Shown here: one piece after another, positions 24,301 through 33,049 of the stretch
Layout of the letters: each line of letters begins with the position of its first letter
How positions within the stretch are numbered: the first letter of the stretch is position 1
Assembly (NCBI GenBank): GCA_036346275.1
Contig: CM070719.1
Span: 14,735,185 to 14,799,184 of the forward strand
DNA: 64,000 bases
Direction of reading: 5' to 3'
Source of the DNA: Otatea glauca
Taxonomy: Eukaryota; Streptophyta; Magnoliopsida; Poales; Poaceae
The notes under the pieces: generated by a model
What the model was told of the DNA's origin: nothing
What the model saw: the letters and a program-made list of their open reading frames with translations, nothing else
Databases searched by the model: none
Made by a program: the position numbers and the translations under genes

Positions 24301-26517
24301 CAAAAGGCAAGCAAGTGAACTAGCAAGCCTGCATGGGCGAGAGAGAGATGCTGAAACAAGAAACGGAATACAAACTGGAGAAGAAATAGTACATATATAC
24401 ACCAATATTAACTACAAAAAGGGAGGCAAAGAGTACATGCTCCATTACCATGATGTAATACTCTCCCTGCTTCCCTTTGAAGTGTACTCTTGGCACGCCA
24501 TGAATCCCGCTAAGAGTGCTGCCGGATGAATGTTTTACAGAAATAAAGTTAATATGCATTTTATAAATGCCAATTGCAGTCATAATGGTACAGAAGGTCA
24601 ACTAGAAAATTGTACAAATGTAAAGAAAGTTGCAGATGTGTGAAAAAATAGGACAAACTGGCCAGTTACTTGTAAACTTGCCACTCGTAAGGAGCTCCGT
24701 AATTGCAGCCTTTGCTGGTTCGGTGTTCAAATTTTATTGCAACCTGATACAAAGAAAAGCATGAATATAATGCAACTATGCAAGTATGATAGTCTCAACT
24801 ATGAAAAATAAAAAAAAGGTATCTGGAGAAGACAAGTTGACCTCCAAAGCATTTGCACCAGGTGTCCTGTCATTAAGACTAGTAGAGGAAATACGGCGGC
24901 CAACATATACTTGCCCAAATCCTCCCTTTCCAAGCTTCCTGTCACGTTTGTAGGTAGGTGAATTGACAATTTGGATCTGTTCGAACCCACCAAAGAAGGA
25001 TATGAGTCACGGAATCACCAACACAGCATATACGGCTCTACATCCCATCTTGAAAACCAGATACTCCTATCACTGCAGGAGTTCAAATGAGATGTATACA
25101 CCTAAGAGAGAGTGACCGAAGATTGCAAAGTGTCTAATAGAATATAGCCGTTCATAAATGTATATGCTAAATGGTCCGGCGTGTAATACAAAATAGTCAG
25201 GTTCCTGCCATGATAAAGTTGGGATCACACACGTATCTTATGCCTATTAGAACTTAGTTGTAACACAAAATGCAGACACAACAAATGAGACAAACAGGTA
25301 ATCCCAAGCAATTAATAATGAAAATCAAACACAAAGATACAAATAATGCAATGATCTTGAGCAGCTGGGCGAACAAAGACTCATCCCAGCTCAGGAGAAA
25401 CAACATCAACAATTTTGACATGTAGGAACTCGACTGGTTGGAGCTGTTACCTAATATAATTGTTGTACATGTTAGCAATTTCCAAAGGTTATAATAGGAA
25501 GCATGAGCTTAAACTGTGATCATCCAATTAAATTACTTCAATCATTTCCAAGAAGCAGTACTGAGTGGTTAAAACAAGTTCAAACTGTTATGCATCTAAT
25601 TCTCTGAATCCCATTATATAACAGGACTAAGTGTTCTCCCCTTCTATCACATGGATTTTAACCATTCTAGTTACAATAGATAAGAATTCTGAAATATTAA
25701 ACACGACCAGGCAATATGAAAAACATATATGCTTAATACTACCGGTGTATCAGAGATTCAGATATGCCAATATCCTTATGGTATAATGACAGTTATTTTT
25801 GTACGGCACACGTCATGCATGGTTGCAAACCTGAACACAGGGGCAGCACTAACGAAGGTTGGTGTTACCGAGCCATAAGCACAAAGTTTAATACCCTAAA
25901 AACAGTATACACTTGCACAGCATATTTCGACCAATCTACACAGGATACAAATATTTCCTTTACAATTTTACAAACTGAAATTATCGTACTGCCTGTTGCA
26001 TTAATCAGCTCCTATCATTCCATAGCAACTACATTAAAACATTCAAACACGACCGCTGTCTATTTCTTGTATACAAAAGCATGATTTTGTTTCTCATCCG
26101 CGCCACGCCAGAAACACTAATATGGATAGCCAAAAAAGGGCCCCGCTTGTTACCGTCATCCATACTCCATCACATATAGAACTGCCCAAACAGCATGCTC
26201 ATGTCACATTTCCACACCCGAGCGATCACCCATGCCATCCCAGACCTGAGAACAAGCCAAATTCATCTCCAGTCGCGCTTCTAGCATGCATACCAAACCA
26301 GATATCCATCTCCAACCCTTATGGCGCCTGCGGACGCTACACCAAGCGCGGCCCAAACCCTAATCACCGGGCAATTCCGAAACACGCGGAGATAAACAGG
26401 AAAAGGAAGGGCGGAAGAGATCCTCACCGTCTCGGGGAGCGGCGTGGAGCTCCCGTCGTCGCCCGGGGCGACGCCGGCCTTGTCGACGCTCCGGACGACC
26501 CTGTCGACGTCGTCCAT
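15372..26517 (-). CDS. MUT9-like / HD16-EL1-type casein kinase 1, 16 exons
   Basis: Ser/Thr kinase of the plant CK1-like MLK/AEL group, a family with nuclear members that phosphorylate histones, gibberellin or ABA-pathway proteins and flowering factors. Exons in coding order: 26517-26428, 24976-24842, 24743-24670, 24518-24449, 21628-21573, 21488-21417, 21316-21222, 21106-21040, 20935-20806, 20714-20496, 20262-20135, 20060-19886, 16481-16391, 16014-15857, 15704-15516, 15431-15372. All joints have GT-AG borders and keep phase; total 1809 nt, 602 residues. Visible: glycine loop LGKGGFGQV (45-53), VAIK Lys79, HGDVKPEN (169-176, catalytic Asp171), DLG (194-196) in place of DFG, GRTGSRRDDLESLAYTL, a basic patch KRGRL with PKKKIR, and the family's C-terminal domain (MPATQWISVYNAR to EKWAKNLYLASICYGRTVS). 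The ATG is the first in frame after an upstream TAG. Known relatives have about 100 residues before the kinase domain; here only about 40, so a missed upstream exon is possible. Confidence 0.93.
17554..18770. repeat. Tandem duplication of about 430 bp in intron 12
   Basis: Copy 1 (17554-18339) and copy 2 (18340-18770) both start AGATGCAGTG and share GTGAAGCCTGTTGTCCAGTA, ACGAGGGCTTAAATGAATTA, ATATGGTTCGCTATGTTTGG and GGCAAGTGCATG. Copy 1 is longer only because it contains the 348-bp hAT insertion and its duplicated site. Copy 2 therefore shows the pre-insertion state. Confidence 0.9.
17646..17993. mobile_element. 348-bp non-autonomous hAT element related to the 5-kb one
   Basis: It starts CAGGGTTAACC and ends GTGAACCCTA. 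It is flanked by GTCTTCGG (17638-17645) and GTCTTCTT (17994-18001), an 8-bp duplication with two mismatches. The tandem copy without the insertion (18340-18770) confirms the site. A 24-bp stretch at 17894-17917 matches 31846-31869 of the large hAT element with one mismatch, at a similar distance from the right end. It has no coding capacity and is rich in CGGTTT/AAACCG words. Confidence 0.88.
22059..22224. mobile_element. 166-bp hAT-type MITE in intron 4
   Basis: Termini CATAGTTACC and GGTAACTATG form a perfect 10-bp inverted repeat, flanked by a perfect 8-bp duplication ATGTAATC (22051-22058 and 22225-22232). The interior contains GAACCGGAACCGGTTT. It is non-coding. Confidence 0.88.
22357..22559 (+). 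mobile_element. Candidate short copia-type solo LTR in intron 4
   Basis: It starts TGTTAGGATAG and ends CTCAGCA, with TGGTT on the left and TGGTG on the right (4 of 5 bases identical). A TATA-like CTATATAAG lies near 22427, with downstream AAGAAAGAAGAAAG. Size and promoter layout suit a short copia LTR. The duplication is imperfect, so the boundaries are tentative. Confidence 0.5.
23020..23479. mobile_element. 460-bp MITE with long imperfect terminal inverted repeats, intron 4
   Basis: The left end CACTATTGGTCCCCCAAACT pairs with the inverse of the right end (CACTGTTGGTCCTAACTTTA) and similarity continues for about 40 bases. No convincing flanking duplication was found, so the superfamily (CACTA or Mutator type) is open. 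It is non-coding. Confidence 0.65.
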
Positions 26518-26924
26518 CCCAGCCCCGCCGGCGCGCGCCCTCAATCCTCCTCCGGTCGCCTCCCTCCCCGCGCAAGGCTCGGAATCTCCGGCGTCCGCTG
26601 CTGCTGCGACTGTGGGCGAGTGCTAGCTTCCCCCCACAAGGCCTGGTGGTGGCTAGGGCTAGGGTTTGGGGCTTAGTTGGTGGGGAGGTGGAGGAGGCGG
26701 CGACCTGGTCGGCGACGGGGAGGGAATGGGGAGAGAGAAGAGAACAAACGGAAAAGAAAAAGAAGAGGAGGGGAGAAGGGATGGAAAATTCTGGACTAGC
26801 TCGTGTGATCTCTCGTCTCGTGACCGCAACGATTCCTCCGCCTCGTCGGCGACGGGTAAGTGCAGGGTGCGCTATTCCATGGTTACGCAGTGAAGGCCGA
26901 GGCCTGTTTGATTGGTGGGACGAC
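26518..26924 (-). promoter_or_regulatory. 5' leader and proximal promoter region of the kinase gene
   Basis: GC-rich and purine-skewed sequence lies between the kinase ATG and the hAT insertion. It includes an in-frame TAG upstream of the ATG and AAACCCTAGCCCTAGCC on the minus strand near 26660-26675, a motif common in plant leaders. No TATA box was seen. The remaining host sequence before the transposon is only about 400 bp. Confidence 0.55.
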
Positions 26925-27580
26925 CAGGTTCGCATTCTCTTTCGCCGGTGCGAAAATCGCGAAAAATCGAACGAATTTCAAATTTAAAAATTTTGAACGT
27001 CGGTCAAACCGAGTGAAGAAAATCGAGCGGTAAGGGCGGTAAACCGCACCAGGCCGGAAAATCGGGGAAAAATGAGGAAAATGCAAAAAAGATGTTGTAA
27101 AAATTGTAAAAAAACAGGGAAGGCTAAAATTGAGTGAACACATCAAAAAAATACAAAATGATCTCTCCTAAATTTGGGGAAAATTCGACATGACCTTTGC
27201 TATATTTTAGACAATTAGAAGTTGTAAATTAGACATTTAGCACTAATATATCAATTAATAATCTTTCATTACAATACTACAATCACACAAGTGCAAAAAT
27301 AGGCATTTAAATAACCGCATAGTAAAAGCATTCGCAATTTCAGTACCATTCATTTGTCACCACCATTTACATTGTAATACCTTTCAATTGAAACTGTGGA
27401 GTAGGTATTACCATAGCTTTGTCATTCTTCTATTATCGTATAAATACCATGTTCGACCTACATGAACGGAATGTCAGTAAATATTTCGACTTGCAATGTA
27501 CACTTGGTATAATATCAAGTTGCACTGAAATGAAATATGTAAATGAAATGAATCATGCAAATGAAATATTACTTTCGGGG

Positions 27581-30500
27581 CTACGGGTAGTATTGTTGCG
27601 TGTACACTTGGTTGACCATATTGTATTCCTCGATAGACATCAAGGCCAATCCTCGTGTAGTTAGCAACTCCGCCTTATAATCGTGCCAGTTTTGCCCCGT
27701 CCAAGTGCTTGTTGTTTGCCATTGTTGATACAACATGGTATAAAACTCAGGGTCCTGCCACTCGTAGACCCATTGCGTGGGAGTTTGTGCATGAGCATCG
27801 GGGATGACGTAGTCATAGCTGCTATAGAAGCTATGCCTCCGTGGCATCTCAGGGACGCCATAGGAGCTAGAGCTGAAGCTGTCCTGTGGTGCACAGCTAT
27901 CCTGTGGTGCGCGTGCGCCCTTTACCTTCCCCTTAATAGTTGTTCTCTGTGATTGAGGAGCGTCGTGATCTCTATCCTGTGTTGCATGAGTGTATTGCGA
28001 CTCTCCTGTAGATTCGATAGGTTGAGGATCTTCTGATTGGTGCGTGGCAGGTTTAGAGGTATTGTCGCCACTATCGCCATCGGTGTCTGTCTTCGAACTG
28101 CTATTATTGGACTCTTGGTATGTTGGGCTCTTAGGATCCGCACTCTCAGTGGAGTCATCACTCCCTACATCTGTTGTGGGTATACCCTTTCCTTTGGAGG
28201 ACGCTCTTCTTTTTGTTGCATCCTTTCTCGGAACTAATTGGTGCTTCCTTTTCCCTGTATGGGTGTCCCCGACTGTCTTGTATGCCCATTCGGAGATAGT
28301 ATTAGCCCCGGTGTCCTTTCTTAACTCAGTAGGGTGAACCGGATCTGTGATAAGCTGGGATGGAAGAGGGGTGTCACTCTCTGTGTCTTCCTCGTCAAGT
28401 AATGGGTCACCGTTGGATCTTCCTTTATCCATCCACAATCGGATCTGGTTTGTATCATTACTTAGCGTTAGCTCCATAAGCCGCTGGAATGGATCGTCTT
28501 CATCTGAACGCTTTTGATTTTCTGCAACTTGAATTCGAAGCCAAAGGTTGTAGTTGATGTACACCAGCTTATGTAGCTTCTTGTATGACAGGCGGTTGCG
28601 GATTTTTGTGTGGATGAATGCAAATGTACTCCAATTGCGCCACAACCACTAGAAGATGCACACTATGACACGAGACGTCTGAAAACCAATCAGAGCGTAG
28701 GTGTGTCCGATCCGAACACATCCCACCAATGTCCGCAAATTAACGAATAAAATAGTTAGTCGACGAGTACCGTTACATTCGAGACGGTGCAAGGAAAATA
28801 CCAAGGGATGTTTTGCCATCTTGTGCCATCCTCGCAGCTAGAGTCGATGAGAACGATCCAAGCTTCCTCCTGAAAACGTCGGCGTCTTGAAGAGCTTGCG
28901 CGGCGCTATCAGTGTCCTCAGCAAGCGCTTCAAAGGCATCCCGGAGATTTGGCAAGAAGGAGTTGGTCGTGCCGTAAGCGTAGGTAGTCCGCGGGTTTAA
29001 GGCGGCAGCTGTACGATGGGAAACAAAGCATGTCAGTACAATATACAACATGTGTACAAGCGCAATATCTTGTTTCTGAGGAAGAATATATTACCGGCAT
29101 TCATATAAGTGTTGCGTGTTAAGTCATCCATTCGTTTGTCCACCACGTCCATGTACATGTCTTTCATGGCTGGAGACTCATAGAACAAACTATCGTACTC
29201 CGATCGCACTATGGTGTACCGTAGAATTGTCTCGCTCAAAGTGGGCACCGTGTCCTGATCGGCGAATCGCAAGAAGGCGTACAACGGTTCCACCGACTTC
29301 ACAACTGATCGAAGATTTCCCACCAGTCCAAGCTTGAGAGGCAGCCATACACGTACCTCCCCTCGGTGTTATCAACAAAGCGAGAGTTTATAAATTCTTC
29401 GGCAGTCATCCATTGCATGAACTTGTCTTTGCGTCGAAGGAAACTGTCCAAGAACATATAGTTAGTGCCGAAACGAGTTGTATTCCACTTGACCAACTCA
29501 CCTCCAATGTATTTCTTCATCATAGCATGTATCTTCGAATGGTTATATATTCATCGAGAGATTTTTCTTGCACTCTCAATCACCGAGGTGTGATATGGGA
29601 ACTCTCCAATCTCTTTCAGCATCAAATTAATGGTGTGGGCCACGCAAGGCTGCCACACTATGTTGCGATGGTGCCGTGCGATGAGCTTGCACGCTTTCTT
29701 ATAGTTCGCACCATTATCTGTGACAATCTGCACCATATTTGACGGACCCACCTCGTTGACTACTGAAGATATTTCCTGCGTGACCAAACAAAACAAGGTA
29801 CGACAATTACATTATATGTACTTTAATTCAACTTCAGAAGAGGAAAACAAAGCCAATTACCTTGGTCAGGTACGAAGCATCCTGAGAGACGCCGGTGGCA
29901 TTGATGGATTTGTGGAAGAACATGGTACCATTACAATAAATTATGAAGTTTATTATACTCATGCGTGTCGGCCCTGTCCAAGAATCACACATGATTGTTC
30001 CTCCGTACGTAGACCAGTGCTGCATGAACTTTGCATAGCTCTCCTTAATTTCTGCTTCATTAGCATCTAAATATTTCCCATCTATATCTCGGCCAGTCGG
30101 GGACGGGATACCTTCGCCTAGAAATGAAACATAAATGTTAGCTATGAATCGGAGTACAAATGAGCGACTATTTTAAATCTCACTTACCGTATTTTTGTGT
30201 TTCCCGAATAGCGCTGACAAAGTATGGACTATCTGCTTTCCGCCCTGCGATACTAGCAGCATGGTACCATTTAGCCCACGCAGAATGGACATGCTGCTTC
30301 CCAGCCTTCCCCTTCTGTGTCCACGGATGGGTGTCAATCCTTGGTTGTACCGGGGCATGGGCCACACCAATATTGTAATCCCCCATCGCCGGTGGTCTTT
30401 CTCGCTGCGACGAACTCCGAAACATCCTCGACAAGAGACCGGGGCGATCTCCTCCAGCTCTCTTCGAGGAGCCACTGCCACTGCCACCACCACCTGCCCG

Positions 30501-30869
30501 GCTTCTAAATTCTGCCTCCGTCCTAGAGGAAGCCATGGCATGCTGGAGTTGGACCTCCTCATCAGCATCACCCGTGTACTCTGAGTACACACTTTGCCTC
30601 GGTGGAGAGTCTCCACACCGCGTCGCTTCTTTCCTCATCATCTCATCTCTCCCGCCTCCTCTTCTCCTTCGTTCGCCTAGCTCACGCCGAAAGTACTCAC
30701 GAACGTCCGCAGGAATTTTAGTGCAATGGACGACACCCGTACCACGCCCTGCCAAGTGCTGCTTGAATCGGGTCGCACCACCTCCTTTCTTCTCTTTGAA
30801 ATAGTACTTGCATCGAAATCCAGCACCCATCTTATCGCCATGCTCCCACACCACGTCGGTATCTGCCAT
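27581..30869 (-). pseudogene. hAT transposase (BED finger, DUF659, hAT dimerisation), broken
   Basis: Exons in order: 30869-30188, 30117-29861, 29775-29095, 29008-28802, then about 28735-27581, the first four joined by GT-AG introns. Exon 1 starts MADTDVVWEHG and holds a BED-type finger (GFRCKYYFKEKKGGGATRFK, then HLAGRG); the second Cys of the first pair is Tyr. Exon 2 starts the DUF659 core (MCDSWTGPTRMSIINF, MFFHKSINATG); exon 3 has IVTDNGANYKKACKL and WQPCVAHTINLMLKEIGEF. Defects: TGA after ARKISR near 29550, a frameshift near 29320, two stops and a frameshift between 28700 and 28640 just before the dimerisation motif NWSTFAFIHTKIRNRLSYKK. A Ser/Thr/Gln/Asp-rich tail of roughly 270 residues follows. 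It is inactive as it stands. Confidence 0.93.
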
Positions 30870-31359
30870 CTGATAAAATAACATAATAAAAGTAAGCATA
30901 CGTAGAATTATCGCTACTTGAAAGCATACGTAAAAGTAAGCATACGTAGAATTATCCATTAGTGTTAAAATTGTTTCACGTGATCTTCTCTCTGCTTTTG
31001 CTTCTTGCCTTGATGATTCACATCACCAAGTATATATATTGGTATTTAGCACCAAGCCACTAACTAGTGCCAGATCGATTAGCTCATTACCATAGGTCCA
31101 TAGCTAACAATACAATTGGAAATTGTATAGCTAATAATACATACATAGCACATTAATTGCGACCTCGGTACCCCCGTAGAGGCTCACCAGCACATTCTTG
31201 CGACCTCTAATGTTTCTAGCTAAACTGGTTCTTTTGTTTCTAGCCTCTAATAGCAAAAACAGCAAGACCTCTAATGTTTCTAGCTTTTTTACATTTACAA
31301 ATGAAGTACATTAGTAGCTCTACTAATGATCATACAGCGAATAACACAAATCATCGGTA

Positions 31360-31987
31360 TTGCGCAAAAAACCGAATGAAATCTGTACAAACCGAGCGAA
31401 AAACTAACCTCAAATCGCGATTTTCGCTCGAACTCTCGAAAATCGCGGCTCTCGCGATAAACCGAAGAAACCGCTCGGTTTTCAAGCTGAACCGCTCGGT
31501 TTTTCCATCTTCTCCGGCGGTTTTCTTGCTTGCGGTGGCCGGAGCTCGTCGGAACGCCCTCAGTCGGCAAGGCGTGCGAGTGGGGAAAGTGAACATCAAT
31601 TATTGCGGACGAATCCGGTCGGAAGCAGCGTCGGCAAGACTCGCCACTTTTGTGTGCCTCGGTGGGCCGGCTGGCCAGCATGGGCCAGGGAATGGGCTGG
31701 CCAGTCCGAGCGGCCGGCCTTTTTCTTTTTTTCTCAATTTTAAATAATTCAAATGGCTCAAGAAGATATCTAAAATTTGTTTTTCCATTAAATTTTCATA
31801 CCAGACATCATAGATCAATTAATAATAATTTTAGGAATTTTTTGGATAAATTTTTCTAAATTTTTTGAAATTTTCAAATTTGAATTTCAAACCGGACGAA
31901 AAACCGACCGGCTCCTCTTATCGCCTCGGCGCGAGATGGACGAAAATCGCGGTTTTCGCGCGAGAAACCGCAAAAACGTGAACCCTG
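31360..31987. promoter_or_regulatory. Right sub-terminal arm of the hAT element, CGGTTT-rich
   Basis: Many short words in both orientations (AACCGCTCGGTTTTC near 31469-31503, AAACCGACCGG near 31902, CGCGGTTTTCGCGCG near 31950) lie on the 5' side of the transposase gene. Sub-terminal repeats of this kind serve as transposase binding sites in characterised hAT elements; that role here is inferred. The ORFs of 128 and 157 codons here are not convincing genes. Confidence 0.5.
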
Positions 31988-32199
31988 GGGACGACGTTGA
32001 ACAGCAATGATTATTTAATTTTATTGTTTTGGTTGAATACAATAGTTCAGTATTTATAGAGAATATTTTTAAAATTTATATTCTACTATTCAGAACAGGA
32101 TGATTCATTCAAGCAATCAAACACATCAATGATTTTTTAATCAACTTATATGTGTACCACTTAGTACAAGCAATCAAACACACTCCAAATAGGCCGCCC

Positions 32200-32868
32200 G
32201 CTACGGTACGGTCCATTTAAATCGTGGTCGGGACTTCAGCCCGATGACGAGAGCGAGTGGAGCTCACTCCGCATGCCTGTGTTCGAGCTAAGCTCGACGC
32301 GGGTGCGCACGAGAGGCGGGTGCTGCGCAAGTGTGTGTGTATAGGGTGCATGTGTAGTTCGTCTGTTGTTCTTTCTTCTATAATGAATGCTAGTACTCCT
32401 GACCATTTTTTTTAAAAATCGTGGCACGGCCTATTTAAACGGATTGTATCGTGTCAGCCCACGTGCCGGGGCAACGGTCCAGGCACGCCCCAAGTGGCTC
32501 CTTGGCTTTGCCGTGTCGGGTTGAGACTGGGCCATTTGGGTGCCAAAAATTCAAAAAAATAGAAAATAGAAAATAGTAAAAAAATTAAAAAAATGTATAC
32601 AAAATTTGAAAAAAAAATCTAAAATAATTAGAAAAACTTAAAAAAATGTAGAAAAATATTTTAAAAATCTATATTAATTAGAAAAAACTAACTATGCGTG
32701 TCGTGCCGTGCCGGCCTGACGGCCATAGCAACGGCCAAGCACAGCCCAGCCTATTGGGCTTTGCCGGCACGACTTATTTACATTCGAACCGTGCTGTGCC
32801 TAGGCTATGCCTACGGTATCAAGCCATGGGCTAGCCCAATTAACATAGCCTATTTGACCATCTCTAGC
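32200..32868. repeat. Degenerate GC-rich hAT-like non-autonomous element (tentative)
   Basis: The ends are rich in CGTGCCG/CGGCACG words like the element at 11369-12181, with an A/T-rich middle (32560-32690). The right end reads GACCATCTCTA (32858-32868) followed by GCTACGCT; a similar GCTACGGT occurs near 32200. The left terminus is poor. A SINE-like insertion disturbs the left part. Confidence 0.4.
32228..32410 (+). mobile_element. SINE-like insertion with target duplication
   Basis: A sequence of about 183 bp has an internal GTGTTCGAGC (32279-32288) resembling a pol III box B, and ends in a run of T. It is flanked by ATTTAAATCGTGG (32215-32227) and TTTAAAAATCGTGG (32411-32424), near-identical. 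Variable-length duplications and T-rich tails fit plant SINEs of the p-SINE kind. Box A is unclear. Confidence 0.6.
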
Positions 32869-32869
32869 T

Positions 32870-33010
32870 ACGCTTTCAGGAATCCTCATAAAGTCAGCGG
32901 CGAAACGGAAATACGCTTCCTTAGACCGGTCGAGTAGCTTTCTACGTTCAGCTGCTGTAGTACATGTTATTTTCTTCGTGCGAACATGCAGCACAGGTTT
33001 GTGGAGCAAT
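32870..33010 (-). other. Unrecognised protein-like fragment
   Basis: The minus strand encodes KPVLHVRTKKITCTTAAERR then KLLDRSKEAYFRFAADFMRI without a stop. Charge pattern and composition look like a real exon, but I do not recognise the family, and there is no start, splice context or neighbour to support a gene. It may be a captured or relic exon. Confidence 0.3.
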
Positions 33011-33049
33011 TTTAAAGCTGGAAGAAATTATATCGCTTCCGGACGAATA

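Larger units (their letters stand above)
26925..31987 (-). mobile_element. 5063-bp hAT transposon with perfect 8-bp TSD
   Basis: Left end CAGGTTCGCATTC, right end ...AACGTGAACCCTG (inverse CAGGGTTCACGTT). The flanks are GGGACGAC at 26917-26924 and GGGACGAC at 31988-31995, identical. The element carries one transposase gene on the minus strand (27581-30869), degraded by mutations. The right arm (31360-31987) is rich in AACCG/CGGTTT words and TTCAAATT palindromes. Termini, duplication length and transposase type all agree on the hAT superfamily. It sits upstream of the kinase gene in the same transcriptional orientation. Confidence 0.95.

Noticed and set aside
26360..26935. 191-codon minus-strand ORF over the kinase first exon
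   Set aside because: It is out of frame with the kinase exon and Arg/Gly-rich because of GC content; the correct frame joins exon 2 in phase.
30173..30616. Long ORFs opposite or out of frame to transposase exon 1
   Set aside because: GC-rich shadows; the BED-finger frame joins exon 2 in phase and carries the family motifs.
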